The translations under genes and the position numbers were made by a program. A model generated the notes under the pieces. The model saw nothing but the letters and a program-made list of their open reading frames with translations. It was not told the DNA's origin and did no database searches. From Acetobacter sp. (GTDB lineage: Bacteria; Pseudomonadota; Alphaproteobacteria; Acetobacterales; Acetobacteraceae), in contig JAAYUA010000055.1 of the NCBI GenBank assembly GCA_012517935.1, forward strand, positions 1-64,000: a DNA stretch of 64,000 nt, in the 5' to 3' direction. Shown piece by piece: positions 9,824 through 19,278 of the stretch; the first letter of the stretch is position 1, and every line of letters begins with the position of its first letter.

Positions 9824-11091
9824 CCTGAAACCCTGCCACCGACATGCACAGGCGCCGAAAAGCGCATCTGATAACGGATCGAAAGAAGAACACCGACAGC
9901 CGCGGGAACCGACAGCAGAAACAGCACCGCACCAACCGGCAGAAACACACCACCCATTGCGCAAGACAGCGTTCCTGCCGCCACAAGAGCAAAATGCCCG
10001 CCAACCATGACGCGTGATGGATTGGGCCAGCCCATTTCCTCGCTTCGCAGATAAAGACCAGCGAACAGAGCAAATAACAGGCCGCTCATAACGGCACCAT
10101 GCAGGCTGCCAGATCCCAGAACAACCATCAGGCCACCAGCGGCAACCGTCATCAGCAGCCCAAAACTCCACAGCACGGAAGGACGCAGGGAAAGCTTCCC
10201 GCGCCACAGTTCACGTCCCCAGAAGCATGCAAAAACCAGCCCTGTAATAACCGATATCGCAGCCCCTGCATGACCAGTCATCAAGATCGTCTGCTCGGAA
10301 AATCCTTCTCCGGAGCGCGTAAAAACACGCATCCATGGCAGAACGCTGACCAGCAAAGCAACACCGGCACACAACGCCATCCATCGACCGACAGCGATAC
10401 GGGGACCCGACACCCGCTCCATCGCCAACGCAGCAATCCCGAAGGCTGCCATCAGCAGAGCTGGCGTCATGGGAATCACCAGAGACGCCATAATGTCCTG
10501 CACAGCCGCACCAGTGACCGGGCCTGCCAGTGCAAAACGCACGAGCCTTGCGGCTGCGACCGGCAATGTCAGCAACAATGCAAAACCGGCGAAGAGTTGC
10601 GACCAGGCAAAGAAATCCAGAGGCCTCACCCCTTCCCGACTTCCGGCACGGCTATCGAGAATGGCAATCATGATGACCATCGCCATCGCCAGAGCGCCGC
10701 CACACCATGACAATGCGGCACTCAGCGGGAATTGAGGGAAAAACTCGAAAAGAACAGCGGACAGCAGAAAGCAGACCCAGCCGGCTGCATTCAGCGGTGC
10801 GCATGGCATCCGCACAGGAAGATGTCGTGAAAGGGAGCGCGGCAGAAAAAGACCGCCAAATCCGCCAAACAATGCAGGGAGGACAACGAATCCGGTCATG
10901 ACCAGACCATGCACCGCATCGGATGCTTCAGAATATCCAGCAGCCATCCTGATTCCGGAAGCCCCGCCAAAGGCTGCGGCAATCACCGCAATCAGGATAT
11001 ATCCAACCGGAATGATGTCACGCCCTGAAGACCGTATTCCGGAAACTGACTGAGGCATTCTGTTCCGTCCACCCGCACGTCGAAAATACAC
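9820..11091 (-). CDS. Divergent cytochrome c oxidase subunit I (heme-copper oxidase)-like membrane protein lacking most metal ligands
   Basis: COX1-like segments: DAVHGLVMTGFVVLPALFGGFGGLFLP (cf. [26 protein letters not shown]) and GSLHGAVMSGLLFALFAGLYLRSEEMG (cf. [27 protein letters not shown]); sits directly before ctaB. Start may be MPQSVSG at 11058. Confidence 0.78.
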   Translation of the reverse strand: MYFRRAGGRNRMPQSVSGIRSSGRDIIPVGYILIAVIAAAFGGASGIRMAAGYSEASDAVHGLVMTGFVVLPALFGGFGGLFLPRSLSRHLPVRMPCAPLNAAGWVCFLLSAVLFEFFPQFPLSAALSWCGGALAMAMVIMIAILDSRAGSREGVRPLDFFAWSQLFAGFALLLTLPVAAARLVRFALAGPVTGAAVQDIMASLVIPMTPALLMAAFGIAALAMERVSGPRIAVGRWMALCAGVALLVSVLPWMRVFTRSGEGFSEQTILMTGHAGAAISVITGLVFACFWGRELWRGKLSLRPSVLWSFGLLMTVAAGGLMVVLGSGSLHGAVMSGLLFALFAGLYLRSEEMGWPNPSRVMVGGHFALVAAGTLSCAMGGVFLPVGAVLFLLSVPAAVGVLLSIRYQMRFSAPVHVGGRVSG

Positions 11092-11234
11092 ATCCGATTG
11101 ACGCCCGGAAACGATATCTGTGCGCCTGAATCACGAATGTCGTGATGCAGAGGTTTACTTTAATACTTCCTATAAGTCACCCATTCGGGCCTGGCGGATC
11201 AAGACTGTCCGCCATGCCTGCAAGGCAGGGCGTC

Positions 11235-11987
11235 TCAGGCGACGTTACGCTCCGCAACCTCTCTCGAAATCGCTGTTTCAGAGGGCTCATTGGTCAATGT
11301 CACCAGCGTAAACAGACCGGCAGGTGGCACAGGACGGATCTGCGCGCGGGCCATGTCTTCAGGTGGCAACAGAGCTTCCATCGCAAAATCAGGATGCCAT
11401 CCCAATGAATGTGATGCCCGCGCCATACCACGTTCGATCGCGCCACGAATGCCATCCGGGGCAAGAAAGTGATTCACAAACAGAATATGTCCGCCCGGAG
11501 AGACGACACGTTTCAGTTCTGCAAGCAGCCGACGAGGATTCGGTACGACAGAGGCGACAAACATCGCCACTGCAATATCGAAAGAATCATCTGCGAAACG
11601 AGTATCTTCCGCATCCATCTCCAGTAGGGCATCAACATTTGCGATCTTGTCGCGCTGCACCCGCAAACGCGCGCGGTTCAGCATGTCTGTCGACAGATCA
11701 ATGCCCGTAATCTGCTTGGACGCCGTGTAATGCGGCAGGGCAAGACCTGTCCCCACTCCCACTTCCAACACACGTGTGCCAGGCAGGCGATTCACAGCGG
11801 CAACAGCGCGACGGCGGCCAAAAGCGGAAACTCCACCAAAAACCGTATCGTAAACGCCCGCCCACCGGCGGTAAGCCGCTCTTACGGCATCGGCATCAAG
11901 AGCCAGCTTGGGGGTCTGATGACCGCCTGTTGCAGGCTCGGCAATCCGTGACTCAGTGTCCGGCTTCGCGTCGGGAAGTTCGATCAT
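11235..11987 (-). CDS. pmtA: Class I SAM-dependent methyltransferase, likely phosphatidylethanolamine N-methyltransferase
   Basis: AYRRWAGVYDTVFG, VLEVGVGTGLALPHY, GIDLSTDMLNRAR typical of PmtA/UbiE group. Confidence 0.8.
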   Translation of the reverse strand: MIELPDAKPDTESRIAEPATGGHQTPKLALDADAVRAAYRRWAGVYDTVFGGVSAFGRRRAVAAVNRLPGTRVLEVGVGTGLALPHYTASKQITGIDLSTDMLNRARLRVQRDKIANVDALLEMDAEDTRFADDSFDIAVAMFVASVVPNPRRLLAELKRVVSPGGHILFVNHFLAPDGIRGAIERGMARASHSLGWHPDFAMEALLPPEDMARAQIRPVPPAGLFTLVTLTNEPSETAISREVAERNVA

Positions 11988-12128
11988 GTCCTCTCTCTGC
12001 CCCGCACATCTGGGTTCGGCAAGGCCATTTGCACAAAGTCGATATGAATGGGCCATATTCTGCATCGTTGGCGAATAAAAACCAATCCACTACACTTGCC
12101 AGCATCATAACCATGACGGAAACCCGGT

Positions 12129-12329
12129 ATGATGCTGAATGTCTTTCTTGTCCTGATGGTCTGTATCATCTGGCCGTCAATCTTCATTTACTACTGGCGC
12201 GCACCCATCCGCAAATGGATCGATAACCGCTACGGACCTGACAAAAAGCTGCCCGCGATAAAAGAGCATCAGAAGATCGAGCCGGAAGATCTCTTCAGAC
12301 CCCCGCCGAAGAAAGACGCGCCTCAATAG
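12129..12329 (+). CDS. Small single-TM hypothetical protein (66 aa)
   Basis: ORF with N-terminal TM helix and charged C-terminus; 3' end overlaps convergent gshB by ~35 nt. Confidence 0.5.
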   Translation: MMLNVFLVLMVCIIWPSIFIYYWRAPIRKWIDNRYGPDKKLPAIKEHQKIEPEDLFRPPPKKDAPQ

Positions 12330-13296
12330 CGTCCCACAGTTCTCCCGCAGGATTCGTGCCATCAAACCGGGCCAGTTCCTGTAACCCGGTTGGCGATGTC
12401 ACATTGATTTCGGTCAACCAATCGCCAATCACGTCAATCCCGACGAACAGCAATCCGCGCTCTTTCAGCATCGGACCGATCGTGTCGCAGATTTCCTGAT
12501 CCCGTGCGGTCAAACTCACTTTTTCAGCCTTGCCGCCAACATGCATGTTGGAGCGTGCTTCGCCCTCTGCCGGCACACGATTGATCGCTCCGATCGGTCG
12601 ACCATCACACAGAATGATCCGCTTATCACCAGAACGAACGGCAGCTTCATAACGCTGGATCATCAACGGCTCCCGCGAACGGGCGAAATGCATCTCCAGC
12701 AACGCGTTGAAGTTTGGGTCGTCTTCACGAATTCTGAACACACCACTCCCACCATTTCCAAACAATGGCTTGATGATGATGTCTTTCCATTCTTTCCGGA
12801 ACGCCTGAATTTCCGCGACACTCCACGTCACAAGCGTCGGTGGCATCAGATCAGGATAATGCGTGACCAGAAGTTTCTCAGGCGCATCACGCACCGAGCG
12901 GGGGTCATTCACGACAAACGCCCGACCCGGCCCGACGCCATGAACATGCTCCAGAAGATGTGTCGCCGTGATATAGGCCATGTCGAAGGGCGGGTCCTGA
13001 CGCATCAGGATGACGTCCATTCCTCCCAGATCCTCCCGACGGGCCTCACCAAAATGCGCGTGATCACCCTTGATGGGCTGCACACGCACCGGCCTGACTT
13101 CTGCTGTCACACGGCTGGAACGTTCTCCGGCAACGCGCCTTGCTCCTTCACGCAGAGCCAACGAACCCACTTCATAAACAAACAGCTCATATCCACGTGC
13201 CTGAGCTTCCAGCATCATCGCGAATGTGGAATCCCCAGTGATATCAATCGTCTCCAGCGGATCCATCTGAACCGCAACTCTCAGAGAAGGTGACAT
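12295..13296 (-). CDS. gshB: Glutathione synthase
   Basis: [62 protein letters not shown]. Confidence 0.94.
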   Translation of the reverse strand: MSPSLRVAVQMDPLETIDITGDSTFAMMLEAQARGYELFVYEVGSLALREGARRVAGERSSRVTAEVRPVRVQPIKGDHAHFGEARREDLGGMDVILMRQDPPFDMAYITATHLLEHVHGVGPGRAFVVNDPRSVRDAPEKLLVTHYPDLMPPTLVTWSVAEIQAFRKEWKDIIIKPLFGNGGSGVFRIREDDPNFNALLEMHFARSREPLMIQRYEAAVRSGDKRIILCDGRPIGAINRVPAEGEARSNMHVGGKAEKVSLTARDQEICDTIGPMLKERGLLFVGIDVIGDWLTEINVTSPTGLQELARFDGTNPAGELWDAIEARLSSAGV

Positions 13297-13425
13297 TCGG
13301 GACTCCATGGAATGCATGCCCCTGAGCAACATGTCAGGGCACACGAAGAACAGACAATTTCTTTCAGTAAAACACTTTCCAGCCTTGAGGAAAGGTCACC
13401 CGAAACACATTGGATCGCTATTCTC

Positions 13426-13938
13426 TCACCCAATGGGTTCGGGATATGTGATATTCAGTATCTCAACGACTTCCCTGCCGCGTGGCGTCACCAGATTCAG
13501 CTCATCGCCAACACGATGCCCCATCAGGGCCCGTGCCGCCGGTGCAAGAAGGCTGATCTCCCCCCGACCGAGGTCCGCTTCGTCAGCTCCAAGGATCGTC
13601 ACCGTCACTTCCTGATCCTCGATTGTGACATATGTCACAGTCGCACCAAAAAAGACCTGCTCTCTTCGTGTCTGGTGCGCCGGATCGACAGCAATCGCCG
13701 TCTCTATACGCCGTGTCAGAAATCTCACACGGCGATCAATTTCCCGCAGTCGTTTCTTGCCATAAATATAGTCCCCGTTCTCGGAACGGTCCCCATTTCC
13801 CGCAGCCCATGAAACCGTTTCAACGATTCCGGGACGAACATGCCGAAGAAGATGGTTCAATTCCTCCCGCATCGTCCGCAAACCGCCAGGAGAGATGTAA
13901 CGGGAGAGATCTGAAGTCGAACGTGATGTCTCTGACAT
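13426..13938 (-). CDS. greB: GreA/GreB-family transcription elongation factor
   Basis: YISPGGLRTMREELNHLL..., GDRSENGDYIYGKKRLREIDRRVRFLTRR, ARALMGHRVGDELNL. Confidence 0.87.
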   Translation of the reverse strand: MSETSRSTSDLSRYISPGGLRTMREELNHLLRHVRPGIVETVSWAAGNGDRSENGDYIYGKKRLREIDRRVRFLTRRIETAIAVDPAHQTRREQVFFGATVTYVTIEDQEVTVTILGADEADLGRGEISLLAPAARALMGHRVGDELNLVTPRGREVVEILNITYPEPIG

Positions 13939-13970
13939 AAATTCCGGCGGAGCCCTGATGGTCTATTGCC

Positions 13971-14837
13971 TCAATCTGTTGCCATCTGTGAAATCATACT
14001 GTCAATTTCATCGAAACCGGGCATCAGATCACTGGGGATGTCTTTCCGGCCAATTTCAATACTGATCTGGGGGGGATTCCCCTGCAAATGGGCGACCATA
14101 ACCACACGTATCAGGTCATAAAACCGCGCATCTTCGTCAACGATATTTCCCAGCCTCACAGCCATGGGACCCACCAACCCATAGGCCAGAAGAACACCGA
14201 GAAAAGTGCCGACCAAAGCACCCGCAATCATTTCCCCCAGCACCGCCGGAGGCTTGGTGATCGATCCCATGGTTTTAATCACGCCCAGAACCGCCGCAAC
14301 GATGCCCAGAGCAGGCAAGGCATCTGCAAGAGTTTGCAGGGCATGAGAAATATGAAGATCTTCACGTAAATTTTTCTTCAGTTCACGCGCCATAATTTCA
14401 TCGAACTGAAACGGATCATCCAGATTGATCGAAATCATCCGGAAATAATCACAGATCATGACCCGGGCACGCACATTGTCCCTGATTTTTGGTGAAGCCG
14501 CGAATATCTCACTCTCCATCGGCGTCTCGATATGCGGCTCAAGCGCCATGACACCCTTTGAATGACACAGCCGGGTCAGCGAAAACAGCAGGCGCAGCAA
14601 CTCGATATAATCATCACGTCGAAAAGCGCCGCCCCTGAACATGACCTTGAGAGCGCCGGGTACGTGCTTCAGATCACCAAGGGAACTGGCCATGACGAAC
14701 GTGCCGGCACCAGATCCCATGATCGTAATCAGCTCAAACGGCATGGACGCGACAAGTGGAGCAAGCGCACCTCCCGAAGCAACGAAAGAGCCGAACACAC
14801 ACAGCAGCAGAAATATGAATCCGCCTGCAATCAACAT
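13971..14837 (-). CDS. motA: Flagellar motor stator protein MotA
   Basis: MLIAGGFIFLLLCVFGSFVASGG; TLADALPALGIVAAVLGVIKTMG; GALVGTFLGVLLAYGLVGPMA. Confidence 0.93.
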   Translation of the reverse strand: MLIAGGFIFLLLCVFGSFVASGGALAPLVASMPFELITIMGSGAGTFVMASSLGDLKHVPGALKVMFRGGAFRRDDYIELLRLLFSLTRLCHSKGVMALEPHIETPMESEIFAASPKIRDNVRARVMICDYFRMISINLDDPFQFDEIMARELKKNLREDLHISHALQTLADALPALGIVAAVLGVIKTMGSITKPPAVLGEMIAGALVGTFLGVLLAYGLVGPMAVRLGNIVDEDARFYDLIRVVMVAHLQGNPPQISIEIGRKDIPSDLMPGFDEIDSMISQMATD

Positions 14838-14847
14838 GAATTTTTCC

Positions 14848-15960
14848 TCAAGGGGATGCTTTTTCCAATGGAATTGAACTGGACGGATCCGCCGAAGAAG
14901 AGGGGGACCCATCCATGGGAGCTACCGAAGGATCATCATCCCGATGAAGGATCAGGATGATCCGACGATTGGCTGGCGCAGCAGGATCGTCCGGAACCGC
15001 CAGTTTCCGATCCGCATGACCGCTGACACTGAGAATTCTCTGTTCCGGGAAACCCGCATCCGTCAGGATTTTACGCGCCATGTCAGCTCGGGCGGCAGAC
15101 AGAGTCCAGTTGGATGAACGTCCTGCTTTCCACGTTGAGCTATCCGTATATCCCTCAATCGATAGAGACCCTGGAATGGGTAAAAGATAAGGCACAATGG
15201 CTTTCAGAAGCCGGGTGGCCTCAGGCGTGAGAGTGGCCGAACCGCTCTGGAACATTGGCCGGGCCTCACTCGCCGACAGCTCCACTTCGAGCCCCGCTTT
15301 CGTGACCGACACATGCGTATTGTCACGACTTCCGTTTGAGACCTCGGATGCAAGAGCATTCTGTATGACCTGCATCTGTCGCGTCAGAAGATCTTCCTCC
15401 GACGGCGTTATATCCTGTTTTGCGCCCTGACCCTGTGCACCGATGGGAATGATTTTCGGTATTCCTGGTGGAACCCCGACTTCCAGCCCGGGAGAAAGCC
15501 CGGCGACGCCCTGTTTTTCGGGGGAGTAATATCCCGAAACCGCTGGGTCAGAACCAGACCCGGCCTGTAATGCGCCATCCGCACCACCATCGTCCGATGC
15601 CGGGCCAGATATATCATTCGTCGAATGTATGATCGCGATTGATGAATCGACCGTCTTGTCATCGGTTTGTTGCGTGCCGCCGTGCCCTGCCTGATTGATG
15701 CCATCAGGCGATGGCAAATCCCTCAAAACACCTGGGGGCGACAGCGAATTCTGCATGGGATTGAAAAAATTCGCGATCCCGAGCCGACGTTCCTCGGTCG
15801 TGGCGTTGATCAGCCACATGACGAGGAAAAACGCCATCATCGCCGTTACGAAATCGGCATATGCGATTTTCCATGCACCGCCATGGTGTGACCCCGCAGA
15901 CTCTTCAGTTCTGCGGACAATCACAATCCGATGGGAATTCTTGCCAGAGCGCTCGCTCAT
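14848..15960 (-). CDS. motB: Flagellar motor protein MotB
   Basis: GGAWKIAYADFVTAMMAFFLVMWLINA plug/TM region and OmpA-like domain (IEGYTDSS...LSAARADMARKIL). Confidence 0.93.
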   Translation of the reverse strand: MSERSGKNSHRIVIVRRTEESAGSHHGGAWKIAYADFVTAMMAFFLVMWLINATTEERRLGIANFFNPMQNSLSPPGVLRDLPSPDGINQAGHGGTQQTDDKTVDSSIAIIHSTNDISGPASDDGGADGALQAGSGSDPAVSGYYSPEKQGVAGLSPGLEVGVPPGIPKIIPIGAQGQGAKQDITPSEEDLLTRQMQVIQNALASEVSNGSRDNTHVSVTKAGLEVELSASEARPMFQSGSATLTPEATRLLKAIVPYLLPIPGSLSIEGYTDSSTWKAGRSSNWTLSAARADMARKILTDAGFPEQRILSVSGHADRKLAVPDDPAAPANRRIILILHRDDDPSVAPMDGSPSSSADPSSSIPLEKASP

Positions 15961-16010
15961 ACACCTCTCCAAAGACAGGTGTATTCTCAGGCATACGCCT
16001 TAAAACGCGC

Positions 16011-17504
16011 TTAACGCGGATGGGGCAATAGAGCCGCATGATCGCCAGGCGACATATCTGGACGACATGAAACCCGAAACAAACGATAACGCTCAGCCTC
16101 GCGCCCCTTTCTCTGCCTGACCACTTCACTGACCATCCCGGTCACTGAAAGCCATGAATCCGGAGCATCGTGCCGACGTTCACTTCGCAGCAGGAAAAGC
16201 GGATGCCCGGCGACATCCCCACAGGACAGACTCGGGAAACCAAACATTCCCCAACGTGGATCAAGGCCCGCTATCGTCCGCTCAGGAAGACGAAACGCCA
16301 TTTCTGACGCCAGACCATATTCATCAGCAATGATCACAGCCTCCGGCTCGGTCACAGTCCGTCTGATTTCGGAAGACAGCTCATCCCAGCCGCCACCCTG
16401 CCGCAGAGTGACATCAAAATGACGCCCCAATGGCAACAGGCCTGTCGCAGCCTGCAGAAGGATACAGCAGCTCAGCACAAATCCGGTCACAACCGCGATC
16501 CGGCATCCCGGCAGCAGGACATATCCTCCACCGACAGCCAGGAATGGATACAGAATGACAGGCCAGTTCGCCTGAACACGATCACCAAAGGCGTGAAAAA
16601 CAAACACTCCAGCCGGCAACAGGATCAGCCAGAGCAGCATCCGGGCCTGTGCCGTCCGCAATCGCCAGAGATATCTGACGCCAATGACGAAGAAAATAAA
16701 CACACCCGGCGTTGCCAGACCGATCTGTCCACCCAGCAACTCGCCCATGAACTGCACGGCCCGCGCCGGATGCCAGTCACCAACACGGCCACCCTGCTTG
16801 AGAAAACTCGCCCAGTGATGCGTTGCGTTCCATTCAAGAACCGGAAATGTCAGTATGACCGCCAGAAGCAGACCTGCCCATGGCCACCATGTCCGCAAAT
16901 GCCGCCGCCCTTCCTGCGAGGTCAGCGCCCATAAGCCAAGCCCGGCCACCGGCAACAGCATCGTATATTTGCTATCAAAACCCAGCCCGGCAGCAAGGCC
17001 AGCCACCAGCCACCAGCGCTGCCCACCCGGATTTCCAATGGAAACCGCAGCCAGAAGAAACAGGGCAACAAAGAACAGCAGCGGCGTGTCAGGGGTCATC
17101 AATGCGCCGCCGAGATTGAGCGCCAATGTCCCGTTCAACAGCGCCGCAGCCCTCAGGGCGGCTCTGTCATCTCCGGCGGTATCTCCGACGGTATTTCCAA
17201 AACGCCGCGCAGCCGCAAAGAGAAAGCATGTGCCAATCAGCGCCGAGACCGGCCCAAGAACACGTACCCCGAAGGCTGTGTCTCCAAACAGGGCCGTTCC
17301 GGCTGCAATCCAGCCCGCGACCATGAACGGATGGTCCGGGTAACCGCCCTGAAGGTCCTTGGACCATGTCCAGTAATAAGCCTCGTCCGGTGTCAACGGC
17401 AGAAAGGCTGCGGCAAGACAGCGAATCAGGAACAGAAGAAAAAGCCCGACCATCAGGCCTGTCCCGAACCTGCCTTTCCAGTCGGACAGGCGACCCACCA
17501 TCAC
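16011..17504 (-). CDS. ArnT/GT39-family integral membrane glycosyltransferase
   Basis: LPLTPDEAYYWTWSKDLQGGYPDHPFMVAGWIAAGTALFGDTAFGVR motif, multi-TM. Confidence 0.87.
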   Translation of the reverse strand: MMVGRLSDWKGRFGTGLMVGLFLLFLIRCLAAAFLPLTPDEAYYWTWSKDLQGGYPDHPFMVAGWIAAGTALFGDTAFGVRVLGPVSALIGTCFLFAAARRFGNTVGDTAGDDRAALRAAALLNGTLALNLGGALMTPDTPLLFFVALFLLAAVSIGNPGGQRWWLVAGLAAGLGFDSKYTMLLPVAGLGLWALTSQEGRRHLRTWWPWAGLLLAVILTFPVLEWNATHHWASFLKQGGRVGDWHPARAVQFMGELLGGQIGLATPGVFIFFVIGVRYLWRLRTAQARMLLWLILLPAGVFVFHAFGDRVQANWPVILYPFLAVGGGYVLLPGCRIAVVTGFVLSCCILLQAATGLLPLGRHFDVTLRQGGGWDELSSEIRRTVTEPEAVIIADEYGLASEMAFRLPERTIAGLDPRWGMFGFPSLSCGDVAGHPLFLLRSERRHDAPDSWLSVTGMVSEVVRQRKGREAERYRLFRVSCRPDMSPGDHAALLPHPR

Positions 17505-18610
17505 GGACGCCAGATCAGGGTCGAAGAAACTGCATAATTCCAGACAACACCGATCAGAGCACCAGCCACGCTGGCTTCATCCAATCCCCCACCTTCGGCC
17601 GAAAACAGTTGCGCCACACCGACATTGGCCCAGCCACCGATCGAAGACACAAGAATAAACACCAGCAATCCACCATAAAAACGCACACCTTTCAGGCGGC
17701 GGTCGCGATAGGTGAACGCGTTATCCAGCATAAAATTGGTCAGCATTGCCGCAAGCGTGCCAATACTCTGCGAGATGATGAAGCTCTGTCCGGCAAAATG
17801 CAGCAACGTCATCACTGCAAGATTGACCAGCACACCAATCGCACCGACCATGGCGAACGTCAGGAACCTGACAGGCAACCATCCGCCGCAGAGTTTATCA
17901 AGCAGCAAGGTCAGGAACTGAAACAGCACCAGAATATCGAGCTTGCTCTCACCCGCGACACGCGGTTTGAATCTGCATGGAATTTCAAGAACACGCGGCC
18001 TGTGGGGTGTCGACAGAATCAGATCCAGTAGAATCTTGAAGCCCTGCCCCGACAGACGCGGCGCGATCCTGTTGAAATAATCCCTCTTCACGGCAAAAAA
18101 ACCGCTCATCGGATCGCCCAGATTCACGCGCATCAACGCCTGAGCCATGCGGATACCTGTGTCGGACAACATATGCCGCCAGGCATTCGACAGCCCGGAA
18201 TTATCTCCACCAGCAACATGGCGGCTGCCTACGGCAATATCACAGCGATCCTCCGCCAAAGCATCAATCAGATCGCCCAGACGCTCCTCATCATGCTGCA
18301 GATCGCCGTCCATCACCGCGATGAAACGTGCCGAAGATGACAGGGCGCCTTCAATCACCGCACTGGACAGACCACGACGCCCGATCCTGCGAATACCGCG
18401 CACACGTGCATCCGCTTCGGCCAGAGCACGCACCTCATCTATTGTGCCGTCAGGAGAGTTGTCATCAACAAACACGACTTCCCACAAACGGCCAGCCAGC
18501 GCCTGTTCCAAAGCTGCGACCAGAGGGCGTATATTCGCAGCTTCACGAAAGACCGGAACGACAACCGTAATCTCGGCGCTGCCGATAGAATTATTCAACA
18601 TCGATTTCAC
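17501..18610 (-). CDS. Dolichol-phosphate-mannose synthase-like GT2 with GtrA domain
   Basis: VVVPVFREAANIRPLVAALE, FVDDNSPDGTIDEVRAL, VMDGDLQHDEERL; C-terminal GtrA-like TM domain; overlaps start of GT39 gene. Confidence 0.9.
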   Translation of the reverse strand: MKSMLNNSIGSAEITVVVPVFREAANIRPLVAALEQALAGRLWEVVFVDDNSPDGTIDEVRALAEADARVRGIRRIGRRGLSSAVIEGALSSSARFIAVMDGDLQHDEERLGDLIDALAEDRCDIAVGSRHVAGGDNSGLSNAWRHMLSDTGIRMAQALMRVNLGDPMSGFFAVKRDYFNRIAPRLSGQGFKILLDLILSTPHRPRVLEIPCRFKPRVAGESKLDILVLFQFLTLLLDKLCGGWLPVRFLTFAMVGAIGVLVNLAVMTLLHFAGQSFIISQSIGTLAAMLTNFMLDNAFTYRDRRLKGVRFYGGLLVFILVSSIGGWANVGVAQLFSAEGGGLDEASVAGALIGVVWNYAVSSTLIWRP

Positions 18611-18612
18611 AA

Positions 18613-19128
18613 TCAGCTGACAGTCGTTTCCATATCCAGTGGATACGGACCGGGGCGCTCCAGACTTGTCCGGATCGTCTGCAACGTCTGAACGCGCACG
18701 ACATGCGGCGCTTCGGTCAGACGGCTGGTCAGGATATTTTCCTGCGCGGGATCGCTGGCGGCAAGGCGCACCAGAAAATCACCACCACCGCGAATCATAT
18801 GGCATTCGATGGTTTCAGGCCACGAGGCCACCATTTCCTCAAACCCCTGCAATACGGCTTCTTTCTGGCTGTCCAGACCGATCAGGGCAAAAAGGGTGAT
18901 TGGCGCCCCCAAGGCCACGGGATCGATATCCGCGTGGTAACCACGGATAACCCCTTTTTCTTCCAGTCGCCTTACGCGCCGAAGGCATGGAGGGGAAGAA
19001 ATTCTGGCACGCCGTGCCAGCTCCACATTGGTAACCCGTCCATCTGCCTGAAGTTCAGCAAGAATCCGTCGGTCAACCGCATCTAGTTCTGTCACGTCAC
19101 TTCCGCCCCGCTGCAAGCGCTGTTTCAT
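18613..19128 (-). CDS. Lrp/AsnC-family transcriptional regulator
   Basis: ELDAVDRRILAELQADGRVTNVELARRARISSPPCLRRVRRLEEKGVIRGY. Confidence 0.92.
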   Translation of the reverse strand: MKQRLQRGGSDVTELDAVDRRILAELQADGRVTNVELARRARISSPPCLRRVRRLEEKGVIRGYHADIDPVALGAPITLFALIGLDSQKEAVLQGFEEMVASWPETIECHMIRGGGDFLVRLAASDPAQENILTSRLTEAPHVVRVQTLQTIRTSLERPGPYPLDMETTVS

Positions 19129-19278
19129 ATTGCCTGCAGCGAGCGATATACGGCAATCATCCGGCTGGCGCAAAACACATCCAGCATTCCACATGCCTGC
19201 TTTTCTCTTGCCTCAACCACGTGGCAGGATCATACGGACCTTTCTTTTTTGTAATTCATATCGCGGGAGCCCTTAAGG

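Noticed and set aside
9820-11091. Calling this gene a functional aa3 oxidase subunit I
   Set aside because: Several expected metal-ligand histidines appear missing and no subunit II/III genes are nearby.
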